Shown here: positions 43,357 to 51,863 of the stretch, piece by piece | How positions within the stretch are numbered: position 1 is the first letter of the stretch | Layout: every line of letters starts with the position of its first letter | Assembly: GCA_025612245.1 (NCBI GenBank) | Contig: JAAXKQ010000002.1 | Coordinates: forward strand, 62,001 to 126,000 | Direction of reading: 5' to 3' | From: Ignavibacteria bacterium | GTDB lineage: Bacteria > Bacteroidota > Ignavibacteria > Ignavibacteriales > SURF-24 | DNA length: 64,000 bases | The notes under the pieces: model-generated | The model's database searches: none | What the model was told of the DNA's origin: nothing | The model's input: the letters and a program-made list of their open reading frames with translations, nothing else | Position numbers and translations under genes: made by a program

Positions 43357-45495
43357 TTGAAAACTCTCTCTATTGGCAATATAGCCCGGCCACTGGGAAT
43401 TCTTATTTTGTTGCTCCTCATTTTTACTGTGCAGAAGATTACGCCAGCACAGCAGAGGCTTGAAAGCGACGGGGCAGTTGCACTGCTTAAAAGCAATAAG
43501 ACTCCCCTTTCCTACTACAGCCCGTATATGAATGCTTTTGCTTCCTACGGCATTAAAATTAAGCCCCTTGCCTCTTCAGGCCTTCTTAAACTCTCCGGGG
43601 TGAAAGTGCTCGTCATACCCTCAGAGGCGGCCTTGAAAATGACTGAGGGTGAGGTAAAGATAGCCCTGGATTTTCTCCGCTCCGGGGGCAACATTATTAC
43701 CGAAGGACCTTCTTTGCTTTCAAGGCAGATGGGGGTAAAGTTCTCGGGTAAAAGTAAAGCCGTCAAGTTCGCGCGGGACCTAAGTCACCCGGATGTCGAA
43801 ATAAAATTCCGCAGCAGCCTTCAGGCAGAAGAATTTAGGGGTGAAGGCCTTAGCATATTTTCAGACGAGCCAGGTACAAATTTGCCTTTAGCCGCCGGGG
43901 GCAGTCTTGGGAAAGGAAAATTCATATATCTTGCGCTTCCGCTCGACAAGCCGGGCTCCTTCGGCTACGAAAGATTTCCATATTTTCACGAGTACTTCTT
44001 TAACTTCTTTAATTATAAGCCTTTTGTGAAGGATAACCGTCTGGTTTGTTATGTCGATTATGGATTTCATGACATGGATGACCCCGCGGAGCTGGCCTTA
44101 AGGCTCAAGGGCTACGGAATTGGGGAAATTCACCTGAGCGGTTGGTACACGCTGGAGAACTGCGGGGAATTTTATGGCAGCTTTATAGAGGAATGTCATA
44201 AAAACGGCATACTTGTATACCTATGGCTGGAGCTCCCGATGGTAAGCGATGAATTCTGGAACATGCATCCGGAATGGCGGCAGAAGAAGGCGACCGGTGA
44301 GGATGCGGCCCTTGACTGGCGCAAGCTCATGGCTCTTGAGGTTCCTGAATGCTTCAGTGCCGTTGAAGATTACCTGAAAAAGTACATTGAGTCGCTGGAC
44401 TGGGACGGAGTTGATGTGGCGGAATTGTATTTTGAATCCCTTACAGGCTACAGGCACCCTGAGGCGTTTACTCCCATGAGCTCTTACGTAAGAAATGAAT
44501 TCAAGGGGAAATACGGCACCGACCCTATAATGATCTTTACAAAGGGTAATCCTTTTTATTATGAGAAGAATAAAAGCATGCTGAATAAGTTCCTGGGCTA
44601 CAGGGCTGAACTTTGTACAAAGCTGAACCGGAGGGTGATGGAATTCCTGCAAACGATGAAAAAAGAAAAGGACTTCGATATATACCTGACACAGATAGAC
44701 AACCCCCTCAGTAAAGACGTCAAAAGCGCCATTGGCGTTGAAACAAAGGATTATGTAAGCCTGCAGAAAGAATTCGGCTTTACGATGCAGGCAGAAGACC
44801 CTTACCCATTGTGGGTCCTGGGTCCCGACCGCTATAAAAAGATAGGCAACTTTTACAGGAGTAAGCTTGGTCCCAGGGCTACGCTGACGCTTGACATAAA
44901 CGTGGTGGATGAGGGCCGGGATGATCCCTACCCAACTGCCGTACAGACGGGGCTTGAGCTGCTGGAACTCATACGCGAGGCCTCAATGCATGCCGACAGG
45001 GTGTGTATATATGCCGACAATACGCCTTATCCTTACGACTATAAGTATACACCCTATGCCCTGGCTTCGGCATCGGCTGTAAAGAAGGTCAATGTGGATG
45101 AATACGTTACAGAGTCACCCAGGTCCTTTATTTTTGAAGCGGATACTTCCTGGCCTGAAGTAACTCTTAACGGCAAAGCCTGGCCGCTTGTTAACATGAG
45201 GTCCTTTATAGTGCCTGCCGGGAAAAACACAATAAAACTTTCGGGCGCCGGCAACAAAGAAAAACTTTTTATCACGTCTCTGAGCTGCGAGGTAAAAAAT
45301 GCCGAAAGGACCGGCAAAAGGCTTGAGGTTTCATACAAGGAAAACAGGAATGTATATATAAGCCTGAATAAAAAGCCCGGTGGCATTTGGGTTAACGGGG
45401 AAGAAAAAGACGTTACGGAATATTTTAATCCTGCTACGGGGGAATATACCTTCAGATGTCCTTCGGGGGAAAATAAAATTATCTTTGAGCAATGA
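43357..45495 (+). CDS. Exported protein with GAT1-like and TIM-barrel (glycosidase-like) domains
   Basis: 712 residues, TTG start, N-terminal export segment (GILILLLLIFTVQ). Residues ~30-215 read as a catalytically degenerate GAT1-like fold (VKVLVIPSEAALKMTEGEV, LRSGGNIITEGPSLL). Residues ~225-570 read as a TIM barrel: RLVCYVDYGFHDMDD, GEIHLSGWYTLENCG, KNGILVYLWLELPMV, DWDGVDVAELYFES and TLTLDINVVDEGRDD. The arrangement resembles GHL10/YngK-like hydrolases, with acidic residues at the ends of strands 4 and 7, but I cannot place it in a named family. The C-terminal ~130 residues are beta-sandwich-like. A strong terminator follows at 45520. Confidence 0.6.
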   Translation: MKTLSIGNIARPLGILILLLLIFTVQKITPAQQRLESDGAVALLKSNKTPLSYYSPYMNAFASYGIKIKPLASSGLLKLSGVKVLVIPSEAALKMTEGEVKIALDFLRSGGNIITEGPSLLSRQMGVKFSGKSKAVKFARDLSHPDVEIKFRSSLQAEEFRGEGLSIFSDEPGTNLPLAAGGSLGKGKFIYLALPLDKPGSFGYERFPYFHEYFFNFFNYKPFVKDNRLVCYVDYGFHDMDDPAELALRLKGYGIGEIHLSGWYTLENCGEFYGSFIEECHKNGILVYLWLELPMVSDEFWNMHPEWRQKKATGEDAALDWRKLMALEVPECFSAVEDYLKKYIESLDWDGVDVAELYFESLTGYRHPEAFTPMSSYVRNEFKGKYGTDPIMIFTKGNPFYYEKNKSMLNKFLGYRAELCTKLNRRVMEFLQTMKKEKDFDIYLTQIDNPLSKDVKSAIGVETKDYVSLQKEFGFTMQAEDPYPLWVLGPDRYKKIGNFYRSKLGPRATLTLDINVVDEGRDDPYPTAVQTGLELLELIREASMHADRVCIYADNTPYPYDYKYTPYALASASAVKKVNVDEYVTESPRSFIFEADTSWPEVTLNGKAWPLVNMRSFIVPAGKNTIKLSGAGNKEKLFITSLSCEVKNAERTGKRLEVSYKENRNVYISLNKKPGGIWVNGEEKDVTEYFNPATGEYTFRCPSGENKIIFEQ

Positions 45496-45519
45496 AGCAG
45501 GAGTGAAACTCTGAATGCA

Positions 45520-45550
45520 AAGGGCATCTGAAAAGTGCCCTTCTTTTTTT
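45520..45550. terminator. Intrinsic terminator
   Basis: AAGGGCA (45520-45526) pairs with TGCCCTT (45536-45542), followed by CTTTTTTT. It ends the 43357-45495 gene 24 bases after its stop. Confidence 0.82.
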
Positions 45551-45560
45551 TACTCGCGTG

Positions 45561-45722
45561 CTATTTTTCCGGTTCCTGATCCTGTTTTTCCGCGGTTTCC
45601 GCAGGAACCGGGTATTCCGCTTCGGCCTCATTTATTATTTCCTGGAGTTCCTTTACGTGCTCCTTAATGGCTTCAATGAGCTGCTCCAGCCTGTTTTTTT
45701 TAAGTTCGTTATTACTGTCCAT
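45561..45722 (-). CDS. Small acidic coiled-coil protein
   Basis: 53 residues from the ATG at 45722, which follows GGGGA by nine bases. An ATG at 45728 is also possible, while the longer frame to 45914 extends into unlikely sequence. It reads MDSNNELKKNRLEQLIEAIK then a charged helix (HVKELQEIINEAEAEYP) and a polar tail with no membrane segment. It is convergent with the gene before it and lies on the far side of the terminator. Function unknown. Confidence 0.5.
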   Translation of the reverse strand: MDSNNELKKNRLEQLIEAIKEHVKELQEIINEAEAEYPVPAETAEKQDQEPEK

Positions 45723-46001
45723 AATCATTTTCCCCAAAATAAATGATTCTTTATAATATATATATGGTGACGAGTGCGGTTTTCGGAAAATTATTTTTAA
45801 AATATGCGCAATATATGAAATTTTTCCCCCGGAAAACTTTAAAATGAATGGCTTGAGTCCAAAAAAATTACTGTTTTTCCCCATCCCCATTCCCGCAGAA
45901 ATTCCCGATCCCAAAAAGCAATAAACACTTTATAATGACCGGTCAAATTATTATTTTAATAGGCAAGACAGCGGAAAATGTAAAACAATTGCGAGGATAA
46001 A

Positions 46002-46592
46002 ATGCCACTGTTTACCTTGATCCCAAAGTCCGAGGCCAGGAAAAAGGTCCTTGAAATAAGGCATAATCTTAGTCCTGCTGAAATTTCACTTAGGACCGAA
46101 AGAATCATCGGCCGTCTGCAGAATACCGATGAATTTAATTATGCAAAGAAGGTGCATATTTATATCTCCGGCAGGCCGGGTGAAGTTGATACGCGCAAGA
46201 TCATTGATCTTGCAATCGGGCGTGGAAAAGAGGTGGTGATCCCGAAGTTTAACAAAGAATCCAAATCCTTCAGGCGCGGGCAGTTTACCGGCTGGAATGA
46301 GGTGGAACAGAATTCGGAAGGATATTGGGAGCCGCGCATTTCTTCGGGTGAAGAGCTTGATGACATTGACCTTTTCATTGTGCCTGCAGTTGCCATTTCC
46401 AGATCGGGCCAGCGCGTGGGCCGGGGCGGAGGGCATTACGACAGGCTTTTGAGCAAGACGTTTGCTCCAAAGCTGGTGACAGCTTTTGAATTCCAGGTTT
46501 TCGATTACATAGAAAGCGACCCGCATGACGTCAGAATAGATAAGATCGTAACCGAGCTGAGGATAATTAATACCAGGGAAAGCGGAAAGTAA
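46002..46592 (+). CDS. 5-formyltetrahydrofolate cyclo-ligase
   Basis: 196 residues. It converts 5-formyl-THF to 5,10-methenyl-THF using ATP in the cytoplasm. Family elements: a basic N-terminal ATP-binding region (SEARKKVLEIRHNLSPAEIS), IYISGRPGEVDTRKII, VIPKFNKESKS, LFIVPAVAISRSGQRVGRGGGHYDRLLSK, and the C-terminal HDVRIDKIVTE. Length is normal for the family. GAGG six bases before the ATG supports the start. It stands alone and feeds the one-carbon pool used by methionine synthesis. Confidence 0.93.
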   Translation: MPLFTLIPKSEARKKVLEIRHNLSPAEISLRTERIIGRLQNTDEFNYAKKVHIYISGRPGEVDTRKIIDLAIGRGKEVVIPKFNKESKSFRRGQFTGWNEVEQNSEGYWEPRISSGEELDDIDLFIVPAVAISRSGQRVGRGGGHYDRLLSKTFAPKLVTAFEFQVFDYIESDPHDVRIDKIVTELRIINTRESGK

Positions 46593-46759
46593 ACGCCTCC
46601 CCGGTCATTTTACGTGGAGCTCTCGATGCTTGATACGTTTATGCATGAACATAATGATGCCTTGCAAATGAAATGGGCTTGTCTTAATTATTACTATGTG
46701 TACAATTTAACTAACTGATTATAAGCTTGGGCAGTAAAACTGTCTTACAATAATAAGAG

Positions 46760-47275
46760 ATGCTGATGTTTAAGAAATATGTTTTTGTTCTCCTTGTGCT
46801 GATGACGGCTTTTTCTCAAAAGAGTATGGCGCAGGGACCCGAAGGAAAGAATTTTGGATTCGGAATTATACTGGGGGAACCCACGGGTCTTACACTTAAA
46901 TACTGGTTTAACAGGCAGAATGCACTTACCGGGAGCATCGGAGGCTCGTACTTTGGCAGTCCGCGCATAAATGTGGATTACCTGTGGCACATCGACGCCT
47001 TCCGTTCTCGCAATGCAACGCTCTATGCCGGCCTCGGCGGGGCTTTGGGATTTGGTTCGGGGGGAGACGGATTCTGGTATAAAGATGAAAAAGACAGGTT
47101 CTTCTACAGGACCACAAATGAGGCGGGACTGGGCGTGAGGGGCACCTTCGGCCTTAATGTTATACCCGACAGGGTGCCGCTTGAGACATTCCTTGAAATC
47201 GGGGCTCTTGTAGGGCTAGTCCCGAGTTCAGGCGCTGCAATAGACCTGGCCATTGGGCTCAGGTTTTATCCTTAA
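46760..47275 (+). CDS. Small outer-membrane beta-barrel protein
   Basis: 171 residues; an ATG at 46766 would give 169. A signal peptide (FVLLVLMTAFSQKSMAQ) precedes beta strands with glycine turns: FGIILGEPTGLTLKYWF, ALTGSIGGSYFGSPRINVDY, LYAGLGGALGFGSGG, GLGVRGTFGLNV, LETFLEIGALVGLVP and a closing AIDLAIGLRFYP with terminal aromatic residue. The short eight-strand pattern resembles the DUF3996/BAPKO_0422-like barrels. Function unknown. Confidence 0.72.
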   Translation: MLMFKKYVFVLLVLMTAFSQKSMAQGPEGKNFGFGIILGEPTGLTLKYWFNRQNALTGSIGGSYFGSPRINVDYLWHIDAFRSRNATLYAGLGGALGFGSGGDGFWYKDEKDRFFYRTTNEAGLGVRGTFGLNVIPDRVPLETFLEIGALVGLVPSSGAAIDLAIGLRFYP

Positions 47276-47299
47276 CACGTTGGGGTTTTCAGAAAGAAG

Positions 47300-47899
47300 T
47301 TAAAAGCTGCAATCGGCAAGATAGGCGCGGCCGAGGTATTTTTCGTACTCCTGGAATGTAATTTCCACCGCTCCGAACATTTTAAGGTGCTCGGTCTGGT
47401 ACTGCACGTCGAGGAGCTGAAAGCCCTTTCTATTGAGGTGTTCCATCAGTTTAATGAGGCAGGCCTTTGAGGCCTGCGGCACTTTTGAGAACATCGATTC
47501 TCCGAAAAAGGCCCCGCGGTATGTAATGCCGTACAGACCTCCGACAATCTTATCCTCCTGCCAGGCTTCCACCGTATGCAGGTGCCCGGCCTTGTGAAGG
47601 CGTCTGTATGCTTTTATTAGTTTGTCGGATATCCAGGTGGTTTCACGGCTGGCGCAGCCTTTAATTACCCTCATGTAACTATAGTCAAAGCGGTATTCGA
47701 AGCCGGAATTTTCCATGAATTTGCGCAGGCTGCGCGGAAAGTTATAGCTCTCCAGCGGTATGACCGTGCGTGTCTGCGGCCAATACCAGTCTATCCTTCC
47801 TTCATCATCAGCCATCGGGAAGGCCCCTCTGGAATAGAGAATGATCATGTTCTCAGGTTCCAGGAGCTCATCTTCTGAGAACTGTCCGTTATTATTCAT
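47300..47899 (-). CDS. aat: Leucyl/phenylalanyl-tRNA--protein transferase
   Basis: 199 residues. It adds Leu or Phe from aminoacyl-tRNA to N-terminal Arg/Lys of proteins, marking them for ClpS/ClpAP (N-degron pathway). Family elements: ILYSRGAFPMADDEG, IDWYWPQTRTVIPLESYNF, CASRETTWISDKLIKAYRRL, HKAGHLHTVEAWQEDKIVGG, AFFGESMFSK and LLDVQYQTEHLKMFGAVEI. Length matches short bacterial Aat. The ATG lies inside the end of the DUF2721 gene (8-base overlap), so the two are coupled. Confidence 0.95.
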   Translation of the reverse strand: MNNNGQFSEDELLEPENMIILYSRGAFPMADDEGRIDWYWPQTRTVIPLESYNFPRSLRKFMENSGFEYRFDYSYMRVIKGCASRETTWISDKLIKAYRRLHKAGHLHTVEAWQEDKIVGGLYGITYRGAFFGESMFSKVPQASKACLIKLMEHLNRKGFQLLDVQYQTEHLKMFGAVEITFQEYEKYLGRAYLADCSF

Positions 47900-48383
47900 C
47901 GGCAGCTACTTCATATTTAACTATATCGTAGCCCTTCTTGGTTTCAAAAAACGCAAAGCCGACTCCGGTAAAAACCACTATCATTCCGACCAGGAAGGCT
48001 CCAATGATTAAGGCCTGAAGATCGAGTCCCTGGTTGAAATAGTCGAAGGCAATTAAAAGCGAAGTTAAAACAAATAAAGCCACTGCCGCGGTATAGCTTA
48101 AAACCGCGTTGCGCACGAGGCGGACGCGGAAGACGAGCTCTCTTAGCTGGTGGGCAATGCTTTCCAGGCGCACGCCCTCTTCATAAGTAAAATCCCTTCC
48201 CCCGGCTTTTAATGTAAGAATGCGTTTTTCTTCGTTAAGCAGGCGTACCCTGTTTACGACGATGGAATATTTATTATTAATGCCCAGTATGAGCAGCCCG
48301 CAAGCATTTATCATAACTGCGGGTGCCAGCATGAGCTGTATTATCTGTGTTACCGAAACACCCTGTCCTGGTATCTGGATCAT
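47892..48383 (-). CDS. DUF2721 membrane protein
   Basis: 163 residues from the ATG at 48383, chosen because AGGTG lies six bases upstream; the GTG three codons earlier overlaps that site. Three hydrophobic helices: LAPAVMINACGLLILGI near the N-terminus, then VLSYTAAVALFVLTSLLIAF and LIIGAFLVGMIVVFTGVGFA after a charged loop (NRVRLLNEEKRILTL...LRELVFRVRLVRNA). This is the DUF2721 layout. It precedes and overlaps aat. Function unknown. Confidence 0.85.
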   Translation of the reverse strand: MIQIPGQGVSVTQIIQLMLAPAVMINACGLLILGINNKYSIVVNRVRLLNEEKRILTLKAGGRDFTYEEGVRLESIAHQLRELVFRVRLVRNAVLSYTAAVALFVLTSLLIAFDYFNQGLDLQALIIGAFLVGMIVVFTGVGFAFFETKKGYDIVKYEVAADE

Positions 48384-48642
48384 TTTTCTCACCTGTGTTA
48401 AATCAATTAATCCTGAAGCATAATTTATAATTTATGCAGAACTTTACTGCAAAAGCAACCACAATACCTCAAAAATAAAAAATCCTTCCCCAAATTTCCC
48501 GCGAGATAATTATTCCATGGCTTTGTTTATTCCTATATACCGGAAAGAAATTTTTTAAGATAAGGCATTTCCATTCCTCAGAACGGGGTAAATTATACGT
48601 GGAAGAGCTTTTAACCTGTGCTTTTATTTATTACTTTGCAGC

Positions 48643-49572
48643 ATGAACATTTCCCAATCTATATACAGAAGAAGGTCCATCCTTTATTCAGTAAGCGCCG
48701 TATTGTTCTGGTCCACGGTGGCTACGGCTTTTAAGCTCGCCCTTGAAGGCCTGAGCTACGCTCAGCTTTTATTCTATTCGTCGCTTTCAAGCACAATTGT
48801 CCTTTTTTTTATTCTTCTTCTTTCGGGCAGGAAGAAAAGAATTCTCCCGGAACTGAAAGGAAGATACATGCTAAACAGCATGTTTCTGGGATTCCTGAAC
48901 CCGTTTCTTTACTATATGGTGCTCTTTAAGGCCTATTCGCTTCTGCCTGCCTATGAGGCGCAGCCTCTTAACTACACCTGGCCGATAATAATTTCTCTAA
49001 TGTCGGCTTTCTTCTTAAAGGAACGCCTTGGCTTTAGGACGGTTTTGGGGCTATTAACTGCCTTTATTGGTGTGGTTATAATAGCAACAAGGGGGGAGAT
49101 TTTCAGCCTGAAGTTCCAAGACCCCGAAGGCGTAATTCTTGCCGTCGGGAGCTCACTGATCTGGGGCTCATACTGGATATTAAACGTTATGGACAAAAGA
49201 GAGGCTCCGCCAAAGCTTTTCGGGGCATTCTTTATGGGAACAATTTATTCAGCCTTGTATCTTTTATTCTTCGGAAGCTTCAGTGTCAAGAGTTCTTTAT
49301 ACATAGCCGGTGCAGCATACGTGGGCGTTTTTGAAATGGGCGTTACTTTCTTCCTCTGGATGAAAGGGCTTGCCCTGAGTAAAAATAAGGCAAGGACTTC
49401 CACGCTGGCGTACCTGTCGCCTTTTATATCGCTCATTTTTATTACGTTAATTCTGAATGAAAAGATTTCGGTTTATTCCGTCATTGGCCTTATGCTGATC
49501 ATCGGCGGAATAATTTATCAGCAGGCGGATAAAAAGCTTCCCAAAAGTGAAAGAGTGCCTGCAAACAGGTAA
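48643..49572 (+). CDS. EamA/DMT-family transporter
   Basis: 309 residues, ten membrane helices in two EamA repeats: SVSAVLFWSTVATAFKLALE to VLGLLTAFIGVVIIATRGEI, and VGSSLIWGSYWILNVMD to VIGLMLIIGGIIYQQ. Repeat motifs such as YTWPIIISLMSAFFLKERLG and YLSPFISLIFITLILNEKIS are typical of RhaT/YdcZ-like drug or metabolite exporters. Substrate unknown. It is convergent with the hicAB-like pair. Confidence 0.88.
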   Translation: MNISQSIYRRRSILYSVSAVLFWSTVATAFKLALEGLSYAQLLFYSSLSSTIVLFFILLLSGRKKRILPELKGRYMLNSMFLGFLNPFLYYMVLFKAYSLLPAYEAQPLNYTWPIIISLMSAFFLKERLGFRTVLGLLTAFIGVVIIATRGEIFSLKFQDPEGVILAVGSSLIWGSYWILNVMDKREAPPKLFGAFFMGTIYSALYLLFFGSFSVKSSLYIAGAAYVGVFEMGVTFFLWMKGLALSKNKARTSTLAYLSPFISLIFITLILNEKISVYSVIGLMLIIGGIIYQQADKKLPKSERVPANR

Positions 49573-49580
49573 TTAGACTT

Positions 49581-49817
49581 CTAAAGGGGGAATTCCTCCG
49601 GCATTTTATCCGGGACTTCAATGTACTTTGAGTAACATTTGGGCTCCGGTATGAGGTAGCCTTCATCCTTCAGGCTTTTCAGATGGGCTCTTAAGGCCTG
49701 CAGCATTGATTCTTCCACCTCTTCTTTTGTAAAGCCCGTGGCAACGCAGCCTTCAAGGTCGGGTGAATATGCAGAAAAACCGGTTTTTGTGTTTTCCACT
49801 ACTATCAGGTATTTCAT
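49581..49817 (-). CDS. hicB: HicB-like antitoxin, short form
   Basis: 78 residues. The partially degraded RNase H-like fold of HicB is clear: LIVVENTKTGFSAYSPDLEGCVATGFTKEEVEE then QALRAHLKSLKDEG and a Pro-rich end. There is no C-terminal ribbon-helix-helix or HTH DNA-binding domain, so autoregulation would need another protein or is absent. The ATG shares one base with the stop of the hicA-like gene (TAATG), the usual close coupling of these pairs. Confidence 0.85.
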   Translation of the reverse strand: MKYLIVVENTKTGFSAYSPDLEGCVATGFTKEEVEESMLQALRAHLKSLKDEGYLIPEPKCYSKYIEVPDKMPEEFPL

Positions 49818-50002
49818 TATCTTAAACCTGCTTTGTCAAGAATGTTATTTATGGAGTTATGGGCCAGCAGGCCATGCGCCCTGCCAGAGATTGTAATTAT
49901 GCCCATTTTAAGTGTGTGCTTAAACTGCCGGATTTCCCCTTCTGAGCCGAAGCGGTACCACCCGTCCTTTTCCACAATTCTTATGAGTTCCCTGGTTTTC
50001 AT
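49817..50002 (-). CDS. hicA: HicA-like toxin lacking the usual catalytic histidine
   Basis: 61 residues from the ATG at 50002, chosen because AAGGTGG lies nine bases upstream; the ATGs at 50026 and 50029 would add an atypical N-terminus. The double-stranded-RNA-binding-like HicA pattern is present: TRELIRIVEKDGWYRFG, a basic segment EIRQFKH, GIITISGRAHG and SINNILDKAGLR. HicA toxins cleave mRNA using a His in the G(S/D)HxxFxH segment. In this protein the aligned residues are EIRQFKH, so the first, catalytic His appears to be replaced by Ile. It may be inactive or use a different mechanism. Confidence 0.8.
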   Translation of the reverse strand: MKTRELIRIVEKDGWYRFGSEGEIRQFKHTLKMGIITISGRAHGLLAHNSINNILDKAGLR

Positions 50003-50085
50003 GGCAGACACCACCTTTTTTCGCATCATATAACATTATATAAGAAGCAGTGCAATTTTTCAACCCTATTACCTGGTGAGTGCCT

Positions 50086-51024
50086 TCAGATCTGGAAGCT
50101 CTGGCCAATCTCGTTGAGGCCAAGCTTAAAGGGGTAGTTCTTAACGGACTCATTAAGCCACTTTAAGGGTTCATCCCTGGGCTCCATTCCCTGCTGAAAT
50201 GTGTTGCAGTGTATAGGTATAAAATATTTTGCTCTCATTCTGTCTGCCATAATAAGAGCTTCCTCGGGGTTGCAGTGGTTGAATTTCCAGGGGCGGTATG
50301 CTCCGATAGGCATAATTGCAACGTCCACGCCCTCGGTTTTCAGAACGTCAAGCTTACTGGTGTTTGCCGTGTCGCCCCCGAAGAGTATCTTTTTTCCGTT
50401 CCTTTCTATAAGGTATGCGTTATAGCTCCTGCCGTCCTTAAAGAATCCTCTCGAACGGTCTTTTTCCCAGGGGAATCTCCATCCGAAATGCTTTACCTCG
50501 TAAGCGCGTAAAAGTGTAGAGTCAATTTCGTGGCTTTCGCCCCAGTCGAGCTCGGTTAAGGATTTCCAGGGGAGTTCCCCAATGACGTCTTTGGAGTGAT
50601 AGGAAGTTAGAACGTCTATTTCGCCGGGCTGCCTTTCTGAAATCGTCTTCAGTGATTCCCAGTCCATGTGATCCATATGTGCGTGTGAAAGGAGTATGAG
50701 GTCCACCCTGGGCAGTTCGTCAATTGAAAGTGCGGGTGCCGTATAGCGTGAAGGTCCCCAGGTGAAGCCAAGGGCATAGACTCCCACGCGCCCGAAGAAG
50801 ACGGGATCTGTAAGGATCCATTTGCCGTAGAAATTCATAAGGACAGTCGAATGCCCGATCCAGGCGAGGCTTACTTTATCGTTGCTCCAGAGCGAGGTGT
50901 CGGGGTGGTGTACCCTGAGCGTAGCCGCCTTAAGGCTTTCGTCTTTTCTATCGAGGAAGGGAGAAGTAAATACAAAGCCAAGAGAAGCCAGAAATCCCCT
51001 GGTAATAAAAGATCTTCTATTCAT
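50086..51024 (-). CDS. Exported metallo-beta-lactamase-fold hydrolase (NAPE-PLD/UlaG-like)
   Basis: 312 residues. The N-terminus begins with NRRSF plus a short hydrophobic stretch (GFLASLGFVFTSPF), resembling a twin-arginine signal. Metal-binding motif HAHMDHMD at 114-121, further ligands in VKHFGWR, FGGDTANTS and PIHCNTFQQ. WIGHSTVLMNFYGKWILTDP is the signature start of the NAPE-PLD/RomA-type MBL family, which hydrolyses phospholipids or related esters. A Tat route would mean export folded with metals (inference). Divided from the hicA-like gene by about 80 bases. Confidence 0.85.
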   Translation of the reverse strand: MNRRSFITRGFLASLGFVFTSPFLDRKDESLKAATLRVHHPDTSLWSNDKVSLAWIGHSTVLMNFYGKWILTDPVFFGRVGVYALGFTWGPSRYTAPALSIDELPRVDLILLSHAHMDHMDWESLKTISERQPGEIDVLTSYHSKDVIGELPWKSLTELDWGESHEIDSTLLRAYEVKHFGWRFPWEKDRSRGFFKDGRSYNAYLIERNGKKILFGGDTANTSKLDVLKTEGVDVAIMPIGAYRPWKFNHCNPEEALIMADRMRAKYFIPIHCNTFQQGMEPRDEPLKWLNESVKNYPFKLGLNEIGQSFQI

Positions 51025-51074
51025 TGTAGCTATTTACTTTCTAAAAACTTATAAAACAAATTTATGGGCAGGAT

Positions 51075-51533
51075 TTACCTGAATGAGACCGTATCGGGAA
51101 GCTCATTGGTATCATCTTCCTTAACCGGGAAGTGCCTGCTTAGAATTTCGCCAACCTTTTCGATGCCAAGTATAATTCCTTCGCGGAAGAACCCCTGCCG
51201 GAACTTCTCCTGCATTTCGTCCTTTATTTTGTGCCAGGTGTTCTCTTCCACCTTCTCATTTATTCCCGTATCGGCGAGTATGTGAAACTGCTTATGTGAA
51301 AGTAAAAGGTATATCAGTATTCCGGTCTTGTCGCGTGTCTTATCCATCCCAAGGCGGAAGAATTCTTCCTTTGCGAGCTCATCAATAGTTTTCTTGCGTT
51401 TTAAGAAAGGTTTCTTCTCCCTGGCGCTGACGCGGATTTCGCCGGAGGTCGTTTTTTCGGCTTTGCTTATGGCGTCTGAAATCATAAGCAGGTCATCGTC
51501 ATCCATAAGGTGGTATATTAAAGGCAGTTTCAT
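51075..51533 (-). CDS. TPM-domain (TLP18.3/Psb32/MOLO-1) protein
   Basis: 152 residues, one TPM domain, no signal peptide. Visible elements: ISDAISKAEKTTSGEIRVS, ELAKEEFFRLGMDKTRDKTG, ILIYLLLSHKQFHILADTGI and MQEKFRQGFFREGIILGIEK. These match the family's usual strand-helix order. TPM proteins often sit beside LemA and a second exported TPM protein; neither is here. It is probably cytoplasmic; function unknown. The gap to gpmI is 330 bases. Confidence 0.86.
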   Translation of the reverse strand: MKLPLIYHLMDDDDLLMISDAISKAEKTTSGEIRVSAREKKPFLKRKKTIDELAKEEFFRLGMDKTRDKTGILIYLLLSHKQFHILADTGINEKVEENTWHKIKDEMQEKFRQGFFREGIILGIEKVGEILSRHFPVKEDDTNELPDTVSFR

Positions 51534-51863
51534 GCTGTTAAGAGATATAATTGTTGCAAAATTCTTTATTTCCCGTCACAGATAAAAATACTTAACCCGT
51601 GGATATATTACAAGTATATTATCCCTGCGCCGTGCTAGCCGGGGCCTCAGTGTTCGTTGGTGTATGGGCGAGCATCTGTGGCTTGTCCGAACGGTAATGC
51701 GATAAATCTTCGCATTTATGTTGATTTAAGGCACTTGAAATAATTTCAATAAGCCTTAGCTTTACTATAATTTCAGAAACTTCTTTTGCCTTTATTCTTC
51801 ATTCTCTATATTGTATAATAACTTTAAAAAGACTTTACAAAAAAATAGAAATGAAGGATAAAA
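51534..51863. other. Divergent intergenic region, TPM gene / gpmI
   Basis: 330 bases without a gene. Holds the divergent promoters. Towards gpmI there is TTTATT-N17-TATAAT (51791-51819). A short stem AATGCGA-N7-TCGCATT lies near 51698-51718. Nothing else is assignable. Confidence 0.45.
51791..51819 (+). promoter_or_regulatory. Possible sigma-70-type promoter of gpmI
   Basis: TTTATT (51791-51796), 17-base spacer, perfect -10 box TATAAT (51814-51819). Transcription would start near 51826, leaving a short leader with the GAAGGA ribosome-binding site five bases before the ATG. The -35 box is weak. Confidence 0.35.

Noticed and set aside
45723-45914. N-terminal extension of the small coiled-coil protein
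   Set aside because: AT-rich sequence with unlikely composition; the ribosome-binding site favours the start at 45722 (or 45728).
49581-50002. hicAB with a third regulatory gene
   Set aside because: The neighbours are a transporter and an MBL hydrolase with their own signals; nothing links them to the pair.
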